A DNA stretch of 64,000 nt from the NCBI RefSeq assembly GCF_017874735.1, contig NZ_JAGGLV010000024.1:1-64000 (forward strand). Direction: 5' to 3'. The notes under the pieces were generated by a model. It was given only the letters and a program-made list of their open reading frames with translations. It did not search any database and was not told the DNA's origin. Below, in pieces: positions 26,119-35,207 of this stretch (position 1 is the first letter of the stretch; each line of letters opens with the position of its first letter). A program made the position numbers and the translations under genes. The stretch comes from Paenibacillus silagei (GTDB lineage Bacteria; Bacillota; Bacilli; Paenibacillales; Paenibacillaceae).

Positions 26119-27081
26119 ATGAATACAAATAGAGAGTACACTAATCCGCTTGTCGAACAGCGTGCAGATCCCTGGGTATACAAGCATACCGACGGCTATT
26201 ACTATTTCACCGCTTCCGTGCCTGAGTACGACCGGATTGAAGTACGCAGAGCGTTAACGATTGAGGGACTTCGGGAAGCACAGCCGGTAGTCGCCTGGCG
26301 CAAATATGAGAGCGGCCCGCTCAGCGCCAATATCTGGGCACCCGAAATCCACTACATCGACGGCAAATGGTATATTTATTTCGCTGCCGCCCGGACCACC
26401 GAAACGAAGGAAGGACTGTTCGACCACCGGATGTACGCCCTGGAGAATACTTCGGCCAATCCGCTGGAAGGGGAGTGGACCGAGAAGGGACAGGTGAGAA
26501 CCGCCTGGGAATCCTTCGCCCTGGACGCTACAGTGTTCGAGCATAAGGGTGTGCATTACTACGTATGGGCGCAAAAGGACCCTGACATTGACGGGAACTC
26601 CAATCTGTATATCTCGGCCATGGAGAACGGCTGGACCCTTAAGGGGCCGCAGACCATGATCTCAACGCCGGAGTATCCTTGGGAGGTCATCGGCTTCAAG
26701 GTAAACGAGGGTGCTGCCGTGCTGAAGCGGGGCGGCCGGATCTTCATGAGCTTCTCGGCCAGCGCTACCGACCATAACTACTGCATGGGGCTGCTTACCG
26801 CAGACGGGGACAGCGATCTGCTGGACGCCGCATCCTGGACCAAGCATCCGGATCCGGTGTTCCAGACTAGTGAGGAGAATGGGCAATACGGCCCGGGCCA
26901 TAACAGCTTCACTGTGGATGAGCACGGTGAGGATGTGCTGATCTACCATGCCCGCAACTATAAGGAGATCACCGGCGACCCGCTTTACGACCCGAACCGC
27001 CACACCCGTGCCCAGCGCCTGCGCTGGAACGCGGACGGCACGCCGGACTTCGGCGTGCCGGTGAGGGATGGCAGGGAGTAG
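26119..27081 (+). CDS. glycoside hydrolase family 43, probable alpha-L-arabinofuranosidase
   Basis: 320 residues without a signal peptide, so it acts on imported oligosaccharides. The three GH43 acidic residues are visible: the Asp in RADPWVY near residue 17, the Asp in FALDATVFEH near 137, and the general acid Glu in VNEGAAVLKRGGRIF near 197. It encodes a five-bladed beta-propeller. The operon context (importer upstream, GH127 beta-L-arabinofuranosidase nearby) supports arabinoside specificity; xylosidase activity cannot be excluded. A terminator follows at 27191-27224. Confidence 0.88.
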   Translation: MNTNREYTNPLVEQRADPWVYKHTDGYYYFTASVPEYDRIEVRRALTIEGLREAQPVVAWRKYESGPLSANIWAPEIHYIDGKWYIYFAAARTTETKEGLFDHRMYALENTSANPLEGEWTEKGQVRTAWESFALDATVFEHKGVHYYVWAQKDPDIDGNSNLYISAMENGWTLKGPQTMISTPEYPWEVIGFKVNEGAAVLKRGGRIFMSFSASATDHNYCMGLLTADGDSDLLDAASWTKHPDPVFQTSEENGQYGPGHNSFTVDEHGEDVLIYHARNYKEITGDPLYDPNRHTRAQRLRWNADGTPDFGVPVRDGRE

Positions 27082-27190
27082 GGCAGAATTCAGTCGGGAA
27101 TAGAGTGGGATAGCACGCTGAACTGCGGAGTTCCGTTGAAGGCCGCTCCGAAGGTGGGCTATCGGCTGCATAGAGTGAAATGCCAAAAGT

Positions 27191-27224
27191 CCCGCAACCC
27201 TTTGAAGGGGAGCGGGTTTTTTTT
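27191..27224 (+). terminator. Rho-independent terminator after the GH43 gene
   Basis: CCCGCaaCCCTT pairs with AGGGGaGCGGG, followed by eight Ts. Confidence 0.9.
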
Positions 27225-27240
27225 GGTGCTGAGCTGCGGA

Positions 27241-27600
27241 ATAGGATATAGGAACAGTGGGGCTGTAACTGTACCTTACGGTTGCAGTTTGTGCAGGACT
27301 TCCGCGCTGGCAGCTTCTATTGAGCTACATTGTTGCACTTATTGCAGGAATTTTCTACACTTGTTACTGGCTGAGGCACATTGCTGCACTTTTTGCAGGA
27401 ATTTCATCAATTCGGTGCTAGTTTGGGCTACATTGTTGCATTTAGTGCAGGATTTTCGCATAGGCCGCTTCTATTGAAGTGCATTGTTGCAATTTGTGCA
27501 GGATGTTGGCGTGACTGGCGTCTAATGAGTTGCATTGTTGCATTCCTTGCAGGATTTCCGAGCTGGCTGTTCGCTAGTGCTTTATTCTGCACGAATGCCC
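27241..27600. repeat. 51-bp tandem repeat array (family C), minus orientation
   Basis: The motif GTTGCAnnnnnTGCAGGA recurs with GTTGCA (or GCTGCA) starting at 27281, 27332, 27383, 27435, 27486 and 27537, that is with spacings of 51, 51, 52, 51 and 51. Read on the minus strand each unit is TCCTGCAnnAAnTGCAACAATG followed by a variable part such as TAGAAGCNGCC. It fills the space between the terminator of the GH43 operon and the end of the convergent DUF4179 gene. Related arrays in the opposite orientation lie at 53590-53780 and 61953-62340. Confidence 0.88.
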
Positions 27601-28908
27601 TTACTTTTCCCCTAGAGGAACCGGAATAGTGTGTCTATAGAACTTAATATAGTGGAAGCCGTCCATCTCCAGGAATTCCGGCTTCTCTGTGGTCTGGAAG
27701 GAATATGTGCGTTCCCAGAGGATATTGCCGTTCTTGAGGTCCCACGGGCGGGAATCGGATATCGAACTGACGGGAACGGCGGCTCCTCCGGCTTGAACCG
27801 CCAAAGTATCCTTATCCAGCATAGTGAACTGCTTCCCGGCGACCACAATATCATAGCCGTCAGCAGTCCGGGAGACGCTGCGAATCCAGAGCTTCTCCTG
27901 GCCGACCGTAACGGAGTGATCTGAGGGTGAGGCCAGCGGGATCGGCTGCCCGACCTTTTGATATCCGCTGAAATTATCCAGTACAAGTTCAACACTTTGC
28001 AGCTTGTCTGTTGGCAGCACATCGTATTCAATTATAAATTCCGGGGTTCCCTTTTTGCTGGAATTCGTACCCCGCATCGACCTGGAATTCATTTCCGTCC
28101 CATTCACATACAGTTTGGTTACAGCAGAGAATCTTGGATTTTCTCCATTATCCATCTTATAATGACCCTTTACGATGGTTGACGTAGGAGAAGCCGTAAT
28201 CGTGTCATAGTAGACGGTTCCCTGATCCACCGGTACAGCCTGGTCAATATCCGCAACGAGCAGGCTTTTCATAGCAAGATTCGGGTCATATTTGAAAGAG
28301 ATAGGGAATTGAACCAGTTCTCCGCTTGTCAGCTTTGCATTGAAATTCACGGTTAAATTTCTGGAAAAAGGGCTGACCGGCTCAAATTTGTAAACACCCT
28401 CGTACCGGGTCCTGTCCGGGCTGTAATCTCCGCCGCCTCCGATAGGATCAGAGTCAGTAAACAAGCCTTTAATATTATTGAAGGAGTAATTCGAGAAGGC
28501 CGTCTCATCAAACACTCGGCCGGCCGGAAGCTGTATACTGTAAAGCATCAGCAGATTATTATCGTCTGCAATCACACCTTTGACGGTGAAGACGGTCCCG
28601 TCCTTAAGTGTTTTGCTTTGGTTGACCGCTTGTCCATAACCCTGCTTAACCACTTGAGCGAAGTTCACTGTATTCAGATCAGTCTGACTGAACAACTTCC
28701 CGCCATAATAAGCCAGCGCAGGATACTGATAGACCCCTACTGTAAGTAACATGGCTGCTGCTGCTGTAGCCACCCAGGTCCGTGTCCGTCCAGCCCGTGA
28801 TTTCCGTCTAGCCGGAGCCTGCTCCAGCGCTTTACGCAATCTGCCTTCAAGTTCTGACGGCGTCATGGTCTGCTGATGCTCCTGTAATCTCTCCTCGATC
28901 GTTCTCAT
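27601..28908 (-). CDS. DUF4179 domain-containing membrane protein, probable anti-sigma factor
   Basis: 435 residues from the ATG at 28908 (MRTIEERLQEH), which has GGAGGTGA upstream. A short cytoplasmic N-terminal part is followed by one transmembrane helix (about 45-65) and a large extracytoplasmic DUF4179 region. Genes of this kind are usually paired with ECF sigma factors, and here the start lies inside the end of the sigma factor gene (62-bp overlap). It probably holds the sigma factor at the membrane. The signal is unknown. Confidence 0.85.
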   Translation of the reverse strand: MRTIEERLQEHQQTMTPSELEGRLRKALEQAPARRKSRAGRTRTWVATAAAAMLLTVGVYQYPALAYYGGKLFSQTDLNTVNFAQVVKQGYGQAVNQSKTLKDGTVFTVKGVIADDNNLLMLYSIQLPAGRVFDETAFSNYSFNNIKGLFTDSDPIGGGGDYSPDRTRYEGVYKFEPVSPFSRNLTVNFNAKLTSGELVQFPISFKYDPNLAMKSLLVADIDQAVPVDQGTVYYDTITASPTSTIVKGHYKMDNGENPRFSAVTKLYVNGTEMNSRSMRGTNSSKKGTPEFIIEYDVLPTDKLQSVELVLDNFSGYQKVGQPIPLASPSDHSVTVGQEKLWIRSVSRTADGYDIVVAGKQFTMLDKDTLAVQAGGAAVPVSSISDSRPWDLKNGNILWERTYSFQTTEKPEFLEMDGFHYIKFYRHTIPVPLGEK

Positions 28909-29443
28909 AACGGTCACCTCCAATCATAGCTTTTAGTTTCTGTATTCCCTGCGAAATTCTGGACTTAATCGTGCCGACCGGCGCTTCGGTGATATCGGCA
29001 ATGGTCTGATACGGCAGATCGTGAACATAACGCAGTTCAATCGCTTCCCGCTGCCGGGGATTCAGATGCGCGAGCAGGACGGACAGATCCATTTCAGATT
29101 CGGTATCGCGGTACGGGTTAGTTGCAGTCCATGCCTCCATTGCAGGCTCCGGCGCCTCTTCCTCCTCCAGGGGAACGAACCGGTTCTGGTTGCGGAGGAC
29201 CGTTTTGCAGCGGTTGACCAGAATGGTTTTGCTCCAGCTGTAGAAGGCCTCGCTCTTCTTCAGTTGCTCCAGCTTCTCATAGAGCGTCACGATCATATCC
29301 TCCATTACATCCATCGCGTCATGCTCATTCCTCATGTAGCTATAGGCAAGACGATAATAAGCGTCCTGTTCGGCTAGGATTAGTTCTAATAATGCTTCTT
29401 TGTTACCGCGCTGTGCGGCTCTGACAAGACGGCTTATATTCAT
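28847..29443 (-). CDS. ECF-type RNA polymerase sigma factor
   Basis: 198 residues. Region 2 (about 20-85, YRLAYSYMRNEHDAMDVMEDMI) and region 4 (about 125-180, LNPRQREAIELRYVHDLPYQTIADI) are present and there is no region 1.1 or 3, as in ECF sigma factors of the SigV/SigW kind. AAGGGGTGAG precedes the ATG. The gene overlaps the downstream anti-sigma-like gene. A TGAACTTTCC stretch about 50 bases upstream of the start on the minus strand could be part of an autoregulated promoter, but this is weak. Confidence 0.88.
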   Translation of the reverse strand: MNISRLVRAAQRGNKEALLELILAEQDAYYRLAYSYMRNEHDAMDVMEDMIVTLYEKLEQLKKSEAFYSWSKTILVNRCKTVLRNQNRFVPLEEEEAPEPAMEAWTATNPYRDTESEMDLSVLLAHLNPRQREAIELRYVHDLPYQTIADITEAPVGTIKSRISQGIQKLKAMIGGDRYENDRGEITGASADHDAVRT

Positions 29444-29502
29444 GTGCTCACCCCTTTCACAGATAAGAGTGCGTAGCCGCCCGGAAAGTTCATTATGCTC
29501 TC

Positions 29503-29559
29503 AAAAAAATATCCACAGCCTATTCCAGAGAAATCGTTAGTCTCTGGGTAGGCTGTGGA
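29503..29559 (-). terminator. terminator of the AraC regulator gene
   Basis: TCCACAGCCTA (29512-29522) pairs with TAGGCTGTGGA (29549-29559), extended by CCAGAGA with TCTCTGG. Seven As at 29503-29509 are a T-run on the minus strand, immediately after the araC-type gene in that direction. Confidence 0.85.
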
Positions 29560-29600
29560 GGGAACGAAGAATAGGCAGGAGCTGGCGGATGCTCTCACGC

Positions 29601-30455
29601 TCATTCATAGAACAGCAGGCGCTTGGCATAAGCGTTGCGGAACTCGGTGGGAGTGAGGCCGACAATTTTTTTGAACGATTTCATGAAATTATGGCAATCC
29701 TTATAGCCTAGCTGCAATGACACTTCGCTGACGTTCTGGTTGGTGTCGGTCAGCAGGAATTTCGCCAGCTCCATTTTCTGCTGCAGAATATATTGCTTCA
29801 GGGAGATCCCGGAGATGACGGTGAACAGATGGGAGAGATACTTCTCGTTATAGCCGAAATAGGCGGCGATCTGTGATACCTTAATATGCTCGCTGCGGCT
29901 CCATTTGATGTAATCTACAATATCGTTGTAGAGCTGCTCCTGCTTGGTTCTTTTGAACGGATCGGCATCGGTTGGCAGGGTCTGGCTGTACAGCTCGCAC
30001 AGAATAACGGTAGACATATAGTTGCCCAGCACCGTCTGATTGTAGCTCCGCACCGAGTCCTGGAGCTGCTTCATCATGACGATGATTTTCTCGACATTCC
30101 GCAGGGTTCCGTATTGAGGCAGGTGAATTACATATTCTTCCTTGTCGTCGTTTGACGGAGGGGGGCCCGCAGTCTGACTACCGTTCGCAGCATGAAAATG
30201 CAGCCAATAAAAGCTACAGTCTGAAGACTTGTACCCGTATTGTCTGGTAAGCGGAGGCAGGAGCAGGAACTCGCCTTTGGAGACGGTGAACTGCTGGTTG
30301 TCACCCGCCAGGTAGAGCACGCCTTCGGTCATAACTATCAGCTCATAATCCTGCAAAATCCGGCTTAAGTGAATCCACTCCGCCGAGGGGGCCACGAATT
30401 TGCCGGTCATCTCCAGATGTACCGGCTTATCTACCAGCAGTGTGAATGCAGTCAT
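29601..30455 (-). CDS. AraC family transcriptional regulator
   Basis: 284 residues. The N-terminal half is a cupin-like sensing domain (about 15-110), and the C-terminal 100 residues hold the two AraC helix-turn-helix motifs, IKVSQIAAYFGYNEKYLSHLF and VSEVSLQLGYKDCHNFMKSFK (given in outline), ending TPTEFRNAY. It lies 130 bp downstream of the GH127 gene on the same strand, behind a hairpin, and probably controls that gene or the arabinoside importer. Confidence 0.9.
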   Translation of the reverse strand: MTAFTLLVDKPVHLEMTGKFVAPSAEWIHLSRILQDYELIVMTEGVLYLAGDNQQFTVSKGEFLLLPPLTRQYGYKSSDCSFYWLHFHAANGSQTAGPPPSNDDKEEYVIHLPQYGTLRNVEKIIVMMKQLQDSVRSYNQTVLGNYMSTVILCELYSQTLPTDADPFKRTKQEQLYNDIVDYIKWSRSEHIKVSQIAAYFGYNEKYLSHLFTVISGISLKQYILQQKMELAKFLLTDTNQNVSEVSLQLGYKDCHNFMKSFKKIVGLTPTEFRNAYAKRLLFYE

Positions 30456-30507
30456 GTCATAATCCCCCTCGTTGTGGAAATAGTCTTATTCTATTACCAT
30501 ATCAAAT

Positions 30508-30553
30508 AAGGGCTATCTTGAATACAGCAGAAGCTGCATCCGAGATAACCCTT
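30508..30553 (-). terminator. hairpin after the GH127 gene
   Basis: AAGGGcTATCT (30508-30518) pairs with AGATAaCCCTT (30543-30553) across a 24-base loop. The tail on the minus strand is ATTTGATA, a weak terminator signal. Confidence 0.5.
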
Positions 30554-30585
30554 GAGTGGAACAGTGTATTGCATTATGCCAATTG

Positions 30586-33183
30586 TTATTCTTTCACAAT
30601 CTGAAGCTTATATTCCTGCACCGTAACATGATCCTCCGCCTTAACCGTGAGCTTCACCTCAGTGCGGCTATGTGGCAGCTTGATCTCGCGCGGGAGTGAA
30701 TCCTCAATCAGAATCCCGTCTGCATAGACCAGGGCATTGTGATGGTGTGGTGTAACGTTCAGTTGCACCTGGCTTGCCGTATGCGGAACGCTCAGACTAT
30801 ACGTGGTTATGCCGCTGCTGAAGGAAGTAGACAGTGTTCCTTCACTGAAGGCGAGCTGGCGCAGTCCAGCATTGTGATCATAACCGGTCATCATGCGCAG
30901 CAGGTCGAAGATGCCATTTTCCTTCTCCGGAACCACGAACTTGACTTCTACCTCAGTCTTGCCGCCAACCGCTTCAGCAGGAATCAGATAACTCCGCTCG
31001 TAGAAGCTGCGGGCTTCATCCGTATGCAGCACCTCGCTCGCAATCCGCTCCCCGTCTACATAAATCGCTATTTTCTTACCATTATTTCCTGAGAAATAAG
31101 TGACCGAGAGGTAGTTGTCCGTGCGCGGTGCCACCTTCATCCGGTAGCTGAACCAGCCGCCGTTCTCCGCTTTGCGGATGTTATATCCGTCCCAGGTGGC
31201 TACAGAGGTGTTTTCTCCCTCAATGCCATGCTCCAGCTCATACTGGTCATTGCCGACAGGCAGGCTGTCCAAGGTAGCATCCTGCACACGCTGCCTGATT
31301 TTGCCTTGTAAAATATGCTTCTGCAGCTCAGCCGAATCGGTCTCGACCAGACGCCAGTAGATGCCGTAACGCTCACTATGCTGCTTATAATGCGGGGTGA
31401 AGACCAGCCGCTGATCCTCATCCGTTCCCCGCAGTGCAAAGGCAAGTTCATCCTGCTCCAGCCGGACTGCGCGGTCCGCAAGCTGCGCCAGCCACTCCTG
31501 CGGGCTCTCGTTCACCGTCGTGATGAAGTCCTTCACCAGCATGTTGCGGGTCGGGACACTTACAGCCACTCCTGTAGCAGACACGGACAGGTCACTCTGG
31601 CCCAGAGCGGCGCTCAGCACCACCGGCCCATACTTGAACGCGACCACCTGGCGGGCATCCGGCAGGCTGAAATGTGTCAGCTTCATCGGCAGCTTGAGCT
31701 GAAGCGTGTCGCCGTCTTCCCATACTCTGCTCGCCAACAGGTAACCTTCACTGACCGCTGAGTTCACAGGCTGCCCATTCAATAGAAGCTCAGGTTCTCC
31801 AGCCAGCCAATCCGGCAGACGAAGCTTCAGCGTGGTGGACTGAGCCTGGGGCTGCATCACTGAGATCTTGAACTCTACAATATCGCTATAAGGCAGATTG
31901 GCCGACTGGATCAGCATCAGGCCGTGCGCGGCAGAATCCAGGGTAGAGCTAAGGTACTGGTTGACCACTATGCTGGCCGCATCATGGAAATACAAGCTGT
32001 CATTCAGCTTGGTGAAGCTCTCCATGCCGGTTCCCGTACAGCACCAGAAATGCTCAAACGGCGAGCTGTAGACCTTGAAATACCCGGTCGCCATCGGCTG
32101 GAAGTACATCGTCATCCCTGTATGCGGGTGTTGTGAGGACACAATAGCATTCAGGTAGGTGTTCTCATAGAAGTCGGCGTAACGGATATCGCCCGTGATT
32201 TTGAACAGCTCGCGGGTCAGCTTGAGCATATTGTAGGTGTTGCAGGTCTCCGCTGTGAAGTTGGAGCGTTCCCGGTCCAGCATATCCGGATCACCGAAGT
32301 GCTCCCATTCGCTGTTCCCTCCGGTAATGTAGCTATGATGATGGACAACCATCTCCCAGAACTGCACCGCCGCTTCCAGATAAAAGGCTTCGCTCTTCCC
32401 AAGCGTCCGGTAACGGTTCAGCGCACCGAGGAATTTCGGAATCGTGGTATTGGCGTGCTTGCTCTTGAGAATATCCTTGCCCTCATGGACAGGAGTGAAC
32501 AGCGTCAGCTCGTCAAAGCTATGTGCGGCGCTTAAATGGCCTGCTTTTCCGGTGATTCTGTACAAGTCGTACAGGCAGTCATTCATCCCGCCGTATTCCA
32601 CCGATAATACACGCTGATGAACCTCGTCAGACCAGGAGGCTGTGCGGCGGTAGACCCAGTCACCGAGCTTATCCGCCAGGGCATAGGCCGTTTTGCTGCC
32701 GGTGGCAGAGTAGGACGCGGTGAGTCCGGCGATGATTTTGTGCATCGTATACCAGGGGACCCAGGCCGGCTGCTTGTTCTCTACATGATCGAAAAGGCGT
32801 TCCTCGAACGCGGACAGGTAACCGCTCTCATGCTGGCACAGGGCCAACTCTTCCAGGAGATAGTTCAGCCGGAGCGCCAGCCCGTCATCCCGGGTACATG
32901 CATAGGCCTGGGACAGCGCCGACAGATAGTGGCCCAGCGTGTGTCCGCGGATCTCCGTGTTCTCCCAGCCGGGATATTTGTCGGCACGCTTCGGCAGTCC
33001 CCGGTTCTCGCGGAAGCCCGCCAGCAGGCGGTCTGGATCATAGCTGGTCAGATATTCGATCTCCTTGGCAAAGGCGTTCGCGATATACGGATCGGACACA
33101 CGGACCTGGTCCATGCGGTATTCCTCGTACAAGAACTTACCCTGAATCGGGGCCGCCAGAGGCTGATGGGGTGTAATTGTCAT
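30586..33183 (-). CDS. glycoside hydrolase family 127/146, probable beta-L-arabinofuranosidase
   Basis: 865 residues without a signal peptide. The catalytic domain is an (alpha/alpha)6 barrel with the zinc-thiolate site typical of this group: Glu312 and Cys314 in FTAETCNTYN and the pair Cys381-Cys382 in FWCCTGTGMES, the first matching the nucleophilic cysteine known from Bifidobacterium HypBA1. Beta-sandwich domains follow, and the last 90 residues resemble a cadherin-like beta-sandwich (FSSGITTYSLSVP onward). It probably cleaves beta-linked L-arabinofuranose from plant glycoproteins or pectin side chains. The partner GH43 operon lies 3.5 kb away. Confidence 0.9.
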   Translation of the reverse strand: MTITPHQPLAAPIQGKFLYEEYRMDQVRVSDPYIANAFAKEIEYLTSYDPDRLLAGFRENRGLPKRADKYPGWENTEIRGHTLGHYLSALSQAYACTRDDGLALRLNYLLEELALCQHESGYLSAFEERLFDHVENKQPAWVPWYTMHKIIAGLTASYSATGSKTAYALADKLGDWVYRRTASWSDEVHQRVLSVEYGGMNDCLYDLYRITGKAGHLSAAHSFDELTLFTPVHEGKDILKSKHANTTIPKFLGALNRYRTLGKSEAFYLEAAVQFWEMVVHHHSYITGGNSEWEHFGDPDMLDRERSNFTAETCNTYNMLKLTRELFKITGDIRYADFYENTYLNAIVSSQHPHTGMTMYFQPMATGYFKVYSSPFEHFWCCTGTGMESFTKLNDSLYFHDAASIVVNQYLSSTLDSAAHGLMLIQSANLPYSDIVEFKISVMQPQAQSTTLKLRLPDWLAGEPELLLNGQPVNSAVSEGYLLASRVWEDGDTLQLKLPMKLTHFSLPDARQVVAFKYGPVVLSAALGQSDLSVSATGVAVSVPTRNMLVKDFITTVNESPQEWLAQLADRAVRLEQDELAFALRGTDEDQRLVFTPHYKQHSERYGIYWRLVETDSAELQKHILQGKIRQRVQDATLDSLPVGNDQYELEHGIEGENTSVATWDGYNIRKAENGGWFSYRMKVAPRTDNYLSVTYFSGNNGKKIAIYVDGERIASEVLHTDEARSFYERSYLIPAEAVGGKTEVEVKFVVPEKENGIFDLLRMMTGYDHNAGLRQLAFSEGTLSTSFSSGITTYSLSVPHTASQVQLNVTPHHHNALVYADGILIEDSLPREIKLPHSRTEVKLTVKAEDHVTVQEYKLQIVKE

Positions 33184-33423
33184 TTTGTATCCTCATTCCT
33201 ATGGATTCTGTAGGGTTACTGCTGGATGAATATCCTATATTTAAGCTTATAGATAAAGGGCTTGGGGGTAAATAGTGATAGGATTGAATATGTGTGAAAA
33301 GGTTAGATATCTGTATTCCTGAAAATTTTAATTATAGGGAATACTGTGAGGGGGTATTTTTTTGAATTTGTTTGAATAAAATAAATACTTGAGAAACATA
33401 AAATACTTATTCGGTAAAATTAC

Positions 33424-33452
33424 TTGTTAAATGTTTTATCAAGGAATATAAT
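33424..33452 (+). promoter_or_regulatory. sigma-A promoter of the toxin-antitoxin pair
   Basis: TTGTTA at 33424-33429 and TATAAT at 33447-33452 with a 17-bp spacer. The expected start near 33459 lies at the end of the AAGGGGG ribosome binding site (33453-33459), so a message from this promoter would have almost no leader; an additional promoter further upstream in this AT-rich 280-bp gap is possible. Confidence 0.5.
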
Positions 33453-33465
33453 AAGGGGGTCAATC

Positions 33466-33828
33466 ATGGACGAGAATCTAATTGAAAACGGAACAGGAAA
33501 GGAACGAAAAAAAATGCCTACCACAGTTCTAAAACCTTCAACCATAGAAGCGAAATCAACAATTAGTAGAGCTGGACAAATAACTTTCCCTGCAAAAATC
33601 ATGAAGCAGCTTGGGCTGAAAGAAGGGGATCAGCTTCGGTTTATCTTAAATGCCAAAGGTGAGATTAGAGTAGAGCCTATTTCTTTACTTACGGCAGAGG
33701 AGCTATTCGGAATATTTGATCAGCCAGGAGACAACGACAACTTTCAGCTGGATCTGGATTCAGCCAGAGAGGAGAGGGCAGGAATAATTATGGATAGCAG
33801 CCATACTGATGGAGGGAACAGAAGTTGA
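33466..33828 (+). CDS. AbrB/MazE-like antitoxin
   Basis: 120 residues from the ATG at 33466, preceded by AAGGGGG. A swapped-hairpin AbrB DNA-binding domain lies at about 27-70 (STISRAGQITFPAKIMKQLG in the centre), followed by an acidic C-terminal tail that would hold the toxin. The N-terminal 26 residues are an unusual extension. Its stop overlaps the toxin start (TTGA). The codon use is much more AT-rich than its neighbours, which suggests recent transfer. Confidence 0.82.
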   Translation: MDENLIENGTGKERKKMPTTVLKPSTIEAKSTISRAGQITFPAKIMKQLGLKEGDQLRFILNAKGEIRVEPISLLTAEELFGIFDQPGDNDNFQLDLDSAREERAGIIMDSSHTDGGNRS

Positions 33829-34274
33829 CAAGGAAGAAAACGGAAATTTGGATTGATACCAATATTATTATTTATGCTTTACGAACCAATAAGGATTTTT
33901 CACCTCAAGCCCGGCAGTTGATTACAGCAGCTGCCGAAGGTGAATATATGCTTAAAGTTTCTCCGATTATTGTTAGTGAATGTGTTTTTGTACTGATGGG
34001 TAAACAATTTAATGTAAAGAAAGCGCAAGTGAAGGAAGCCTTAACTTCATTTATTAATTTAAAAGGGATTGAGTGTGAAGAAAAGGCAGTTATCGAAGAA
34101 GCCTTGGATCAGTTTAGCAAAAAAGGAATCGATTTTGTGGATGCTTATTTAGCAGCACATGCCAAAGCAATTACGCCTGCTCATGTGATAACGCTTAACG
34201 TTAAAGATTTTTTGAAGCTGGGAGTAACTGTCCAAACGCCCATTGAATTAATGGATATTAAACCTAATACATAG
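33825..34274 (+). CDS. PIN-domain toxin (VapC-like ribonuclease)
   Basis: 149 residues, TTG start at 33825 overlapping the antitoxin stop and preceded by GGAGGG. The PIN acidic residues are present: Asp11 in WIDTNIII, Glu52 in SECVF, Asp106 in FVDAYLAA, with Asn/Asp in LNVKDFLKLG as the fourth position. PIN toxins cleave specific tRNA or rRNA. With the AbrB-type partner it forms a type II toxin-antitoxin pair. A strong terminator follows at 34305-34349. Confidence 0.85.
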   Translation: MTRKKTEIWIDTNIIIYALRTNKDFSPQARQLITAAAEGEYMLKVSPIIVSECVFVLMGKQFNVKKAQVKEALTSFINLKGIECEEKAVIEEALDQFSKKGIDFVDAYLAAHAKAITPAHVITLNVKDFLKLGVTVQTPIELMDIKPNT

Positions 34275-34304
34275 CTGAATACATCAGCGCTTTGACTTCA
34301 CTTG

Positions 34305-34349
34305 AAACTCTTTGCGGAGGGCGGTACGCCTTTTCGCAAAGAGTTTTTT
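34305..34349 (+). terminator. terminator after the toxin gene
   Basis: AAACTCTTTGCG (34305-34316) pairs with CGCAAAGAGTTT (34335-34346), with an inner GGCG/CGCC hairpin and a terminal T-run. Confidence 0.9.
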
Positions 34350-34374
34350 CTGGTTGCCTGAGAGTAATAGTCAA

Positions 34375-34415
34375 CAAAAAAGCCACAACCGCTGCTGGGC
34401 AACAGGCTATGGCTT
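34375..34415 (-). terminator. terminator of the secreted-protein gene
   Basis: On the minus strand AAGCCATAGCC pairs with GGTTGTGGCTT, followed by six Ts. It lies 38 bp beyond the stop of the gene at 34453-34980. Confidence 0.8.
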
Positions 34416-34452
34416 GAGGTTATTTTATGGAAGGGATTAAGATAGCAGCTCC

Positions 34453-34980
34453 TTATGGAGTGTACTGCTGCACGATCGATACAATTTGGCCATCCTTGAT
34501 CGTGAGGTGATAAGGCGAACCGCTTAGATCGAATACATCCGTCTTGGCGAATTCATGAATGAACTGCTTCAGCGTGAGCGATTCGTTCCAGTTAATATCC
34601 AGGTCTTCGAGCTTGCCGGTGCGGTCATAGATCTGCATGGTGACCTTGGCATCCGGAGCTACCGTATAAGTGGTCAGCGTGTCGCTGTCGTTCACGATAT
34701 AGTAACCGTCCGGGGCACCGCCGATTTCGGCTGCGGATTCCGGCTCCCGCTGGGCGAAGACCGCGTCGGCGGCTGCACCTTCATACCATTCGATCTCATC
34801 CCCGGTAAGGGTCGTCTGACCGTTATGATTCTCTAAGGAATGTATATACACCGTCAGATGCTGGGTTGACCCCTCGCTCTTAGCATCAGCGGTTTTTATG
34901 GTTGTGCTTGCCGTAGTCACGAGGGAAAGGAACAACAGGACCAGAACAGGAAGCAGGTAGACGTTTTTGTTTTTTAACAT
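34453..34980 (-). CDS. secreted protein of unknown function
   Basis: 175 residues. A clear signal peptide (basic MLKNKN, then a hydrophobic core to about residue 25, cleavage near TADA) shows export. The mature part is acidic and contains no cysteine or lipobox. Segments such as LTVYIHSLENHNGQTTLTGDEIEWYEG look like a compact beta-rich fold. No family was recognised. It is transcribed from its own promoter, divergent from the HTH/TPR regulator at 35259, and may be a target of that regulator. Confidence 0.8.
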   Translation of the reverse strand: MLKNKNVYLLPVLVLLFLSLVTTASTTIKTADAKSEGSTQHLTVYIHSLENHNGQTTLTGDEIEWYEGAAADAVFAQREPESAAEIGGAPDGYYIVNDSDTLTTYTVAPDAKVTMQIYDRTGKLEDLDINWNESLTLKQFIHEFAKTDVFDLSGSPYHLTIKDGQIVSIVQQYTP

Positions 34981-35121
34981 TATGAATTTCCCCCTTGGCG
35001 TAATCTTACACGGCGTGAGTCTACACTCTTTATTTACCCTGCCGAAATATTCTCAAACTTGTTTATACCCTAATAAACGTTGGATCAGCAGAAATGTTGC
35101 AAAAGATTTTTTAACTGGGTA

Positions 35122-35149
35122 TATATAACAAATATTCCGTCTTTGTCAA
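35122..35149 (-). promoter_or_regulatory. sigma-A promoter of the secreted-protein gene
   Basis: On the minus strand TTGACA (35149-35144) and TATATA (35127-35122) have a 16-bp spacer. The leader to the ATG at 34980 is about 135 bases. Confidence 0.6.
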
Positions 35150-35154
35150 CCTCT

Positions 35155-35169
35155 TTTGAACCGTTCAAA
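35155..35169. promoter_or_regulatory. perfect palindrome between divergent promoters
   Basis: TTTGAACcGTTCAAA is a 15-bp perfect dyad. It lies 6 bp from the -35 box of the minus-strand promoter and 6 bp from the -35 box of the plus-strand promoter, the position expected for an operator that controls both genes. Confidence 0.55.
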
Positions 35170-35174
35170 CCAGA

Positions 35175-35203
35175 TTGACCTGCCTAATTAAGGGATTTAT
35201 GAT
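35175..35203 (+). promoter_or_regulatory. sigma-A promoter of the HTH/TPR regulator gene
   Basis: TTGACC at 35175-35180 and TATGAT at 35198-35203 with a 17-bp spacer. Confidence 0.65.
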
Positions 35204-35207
35204 ATAG

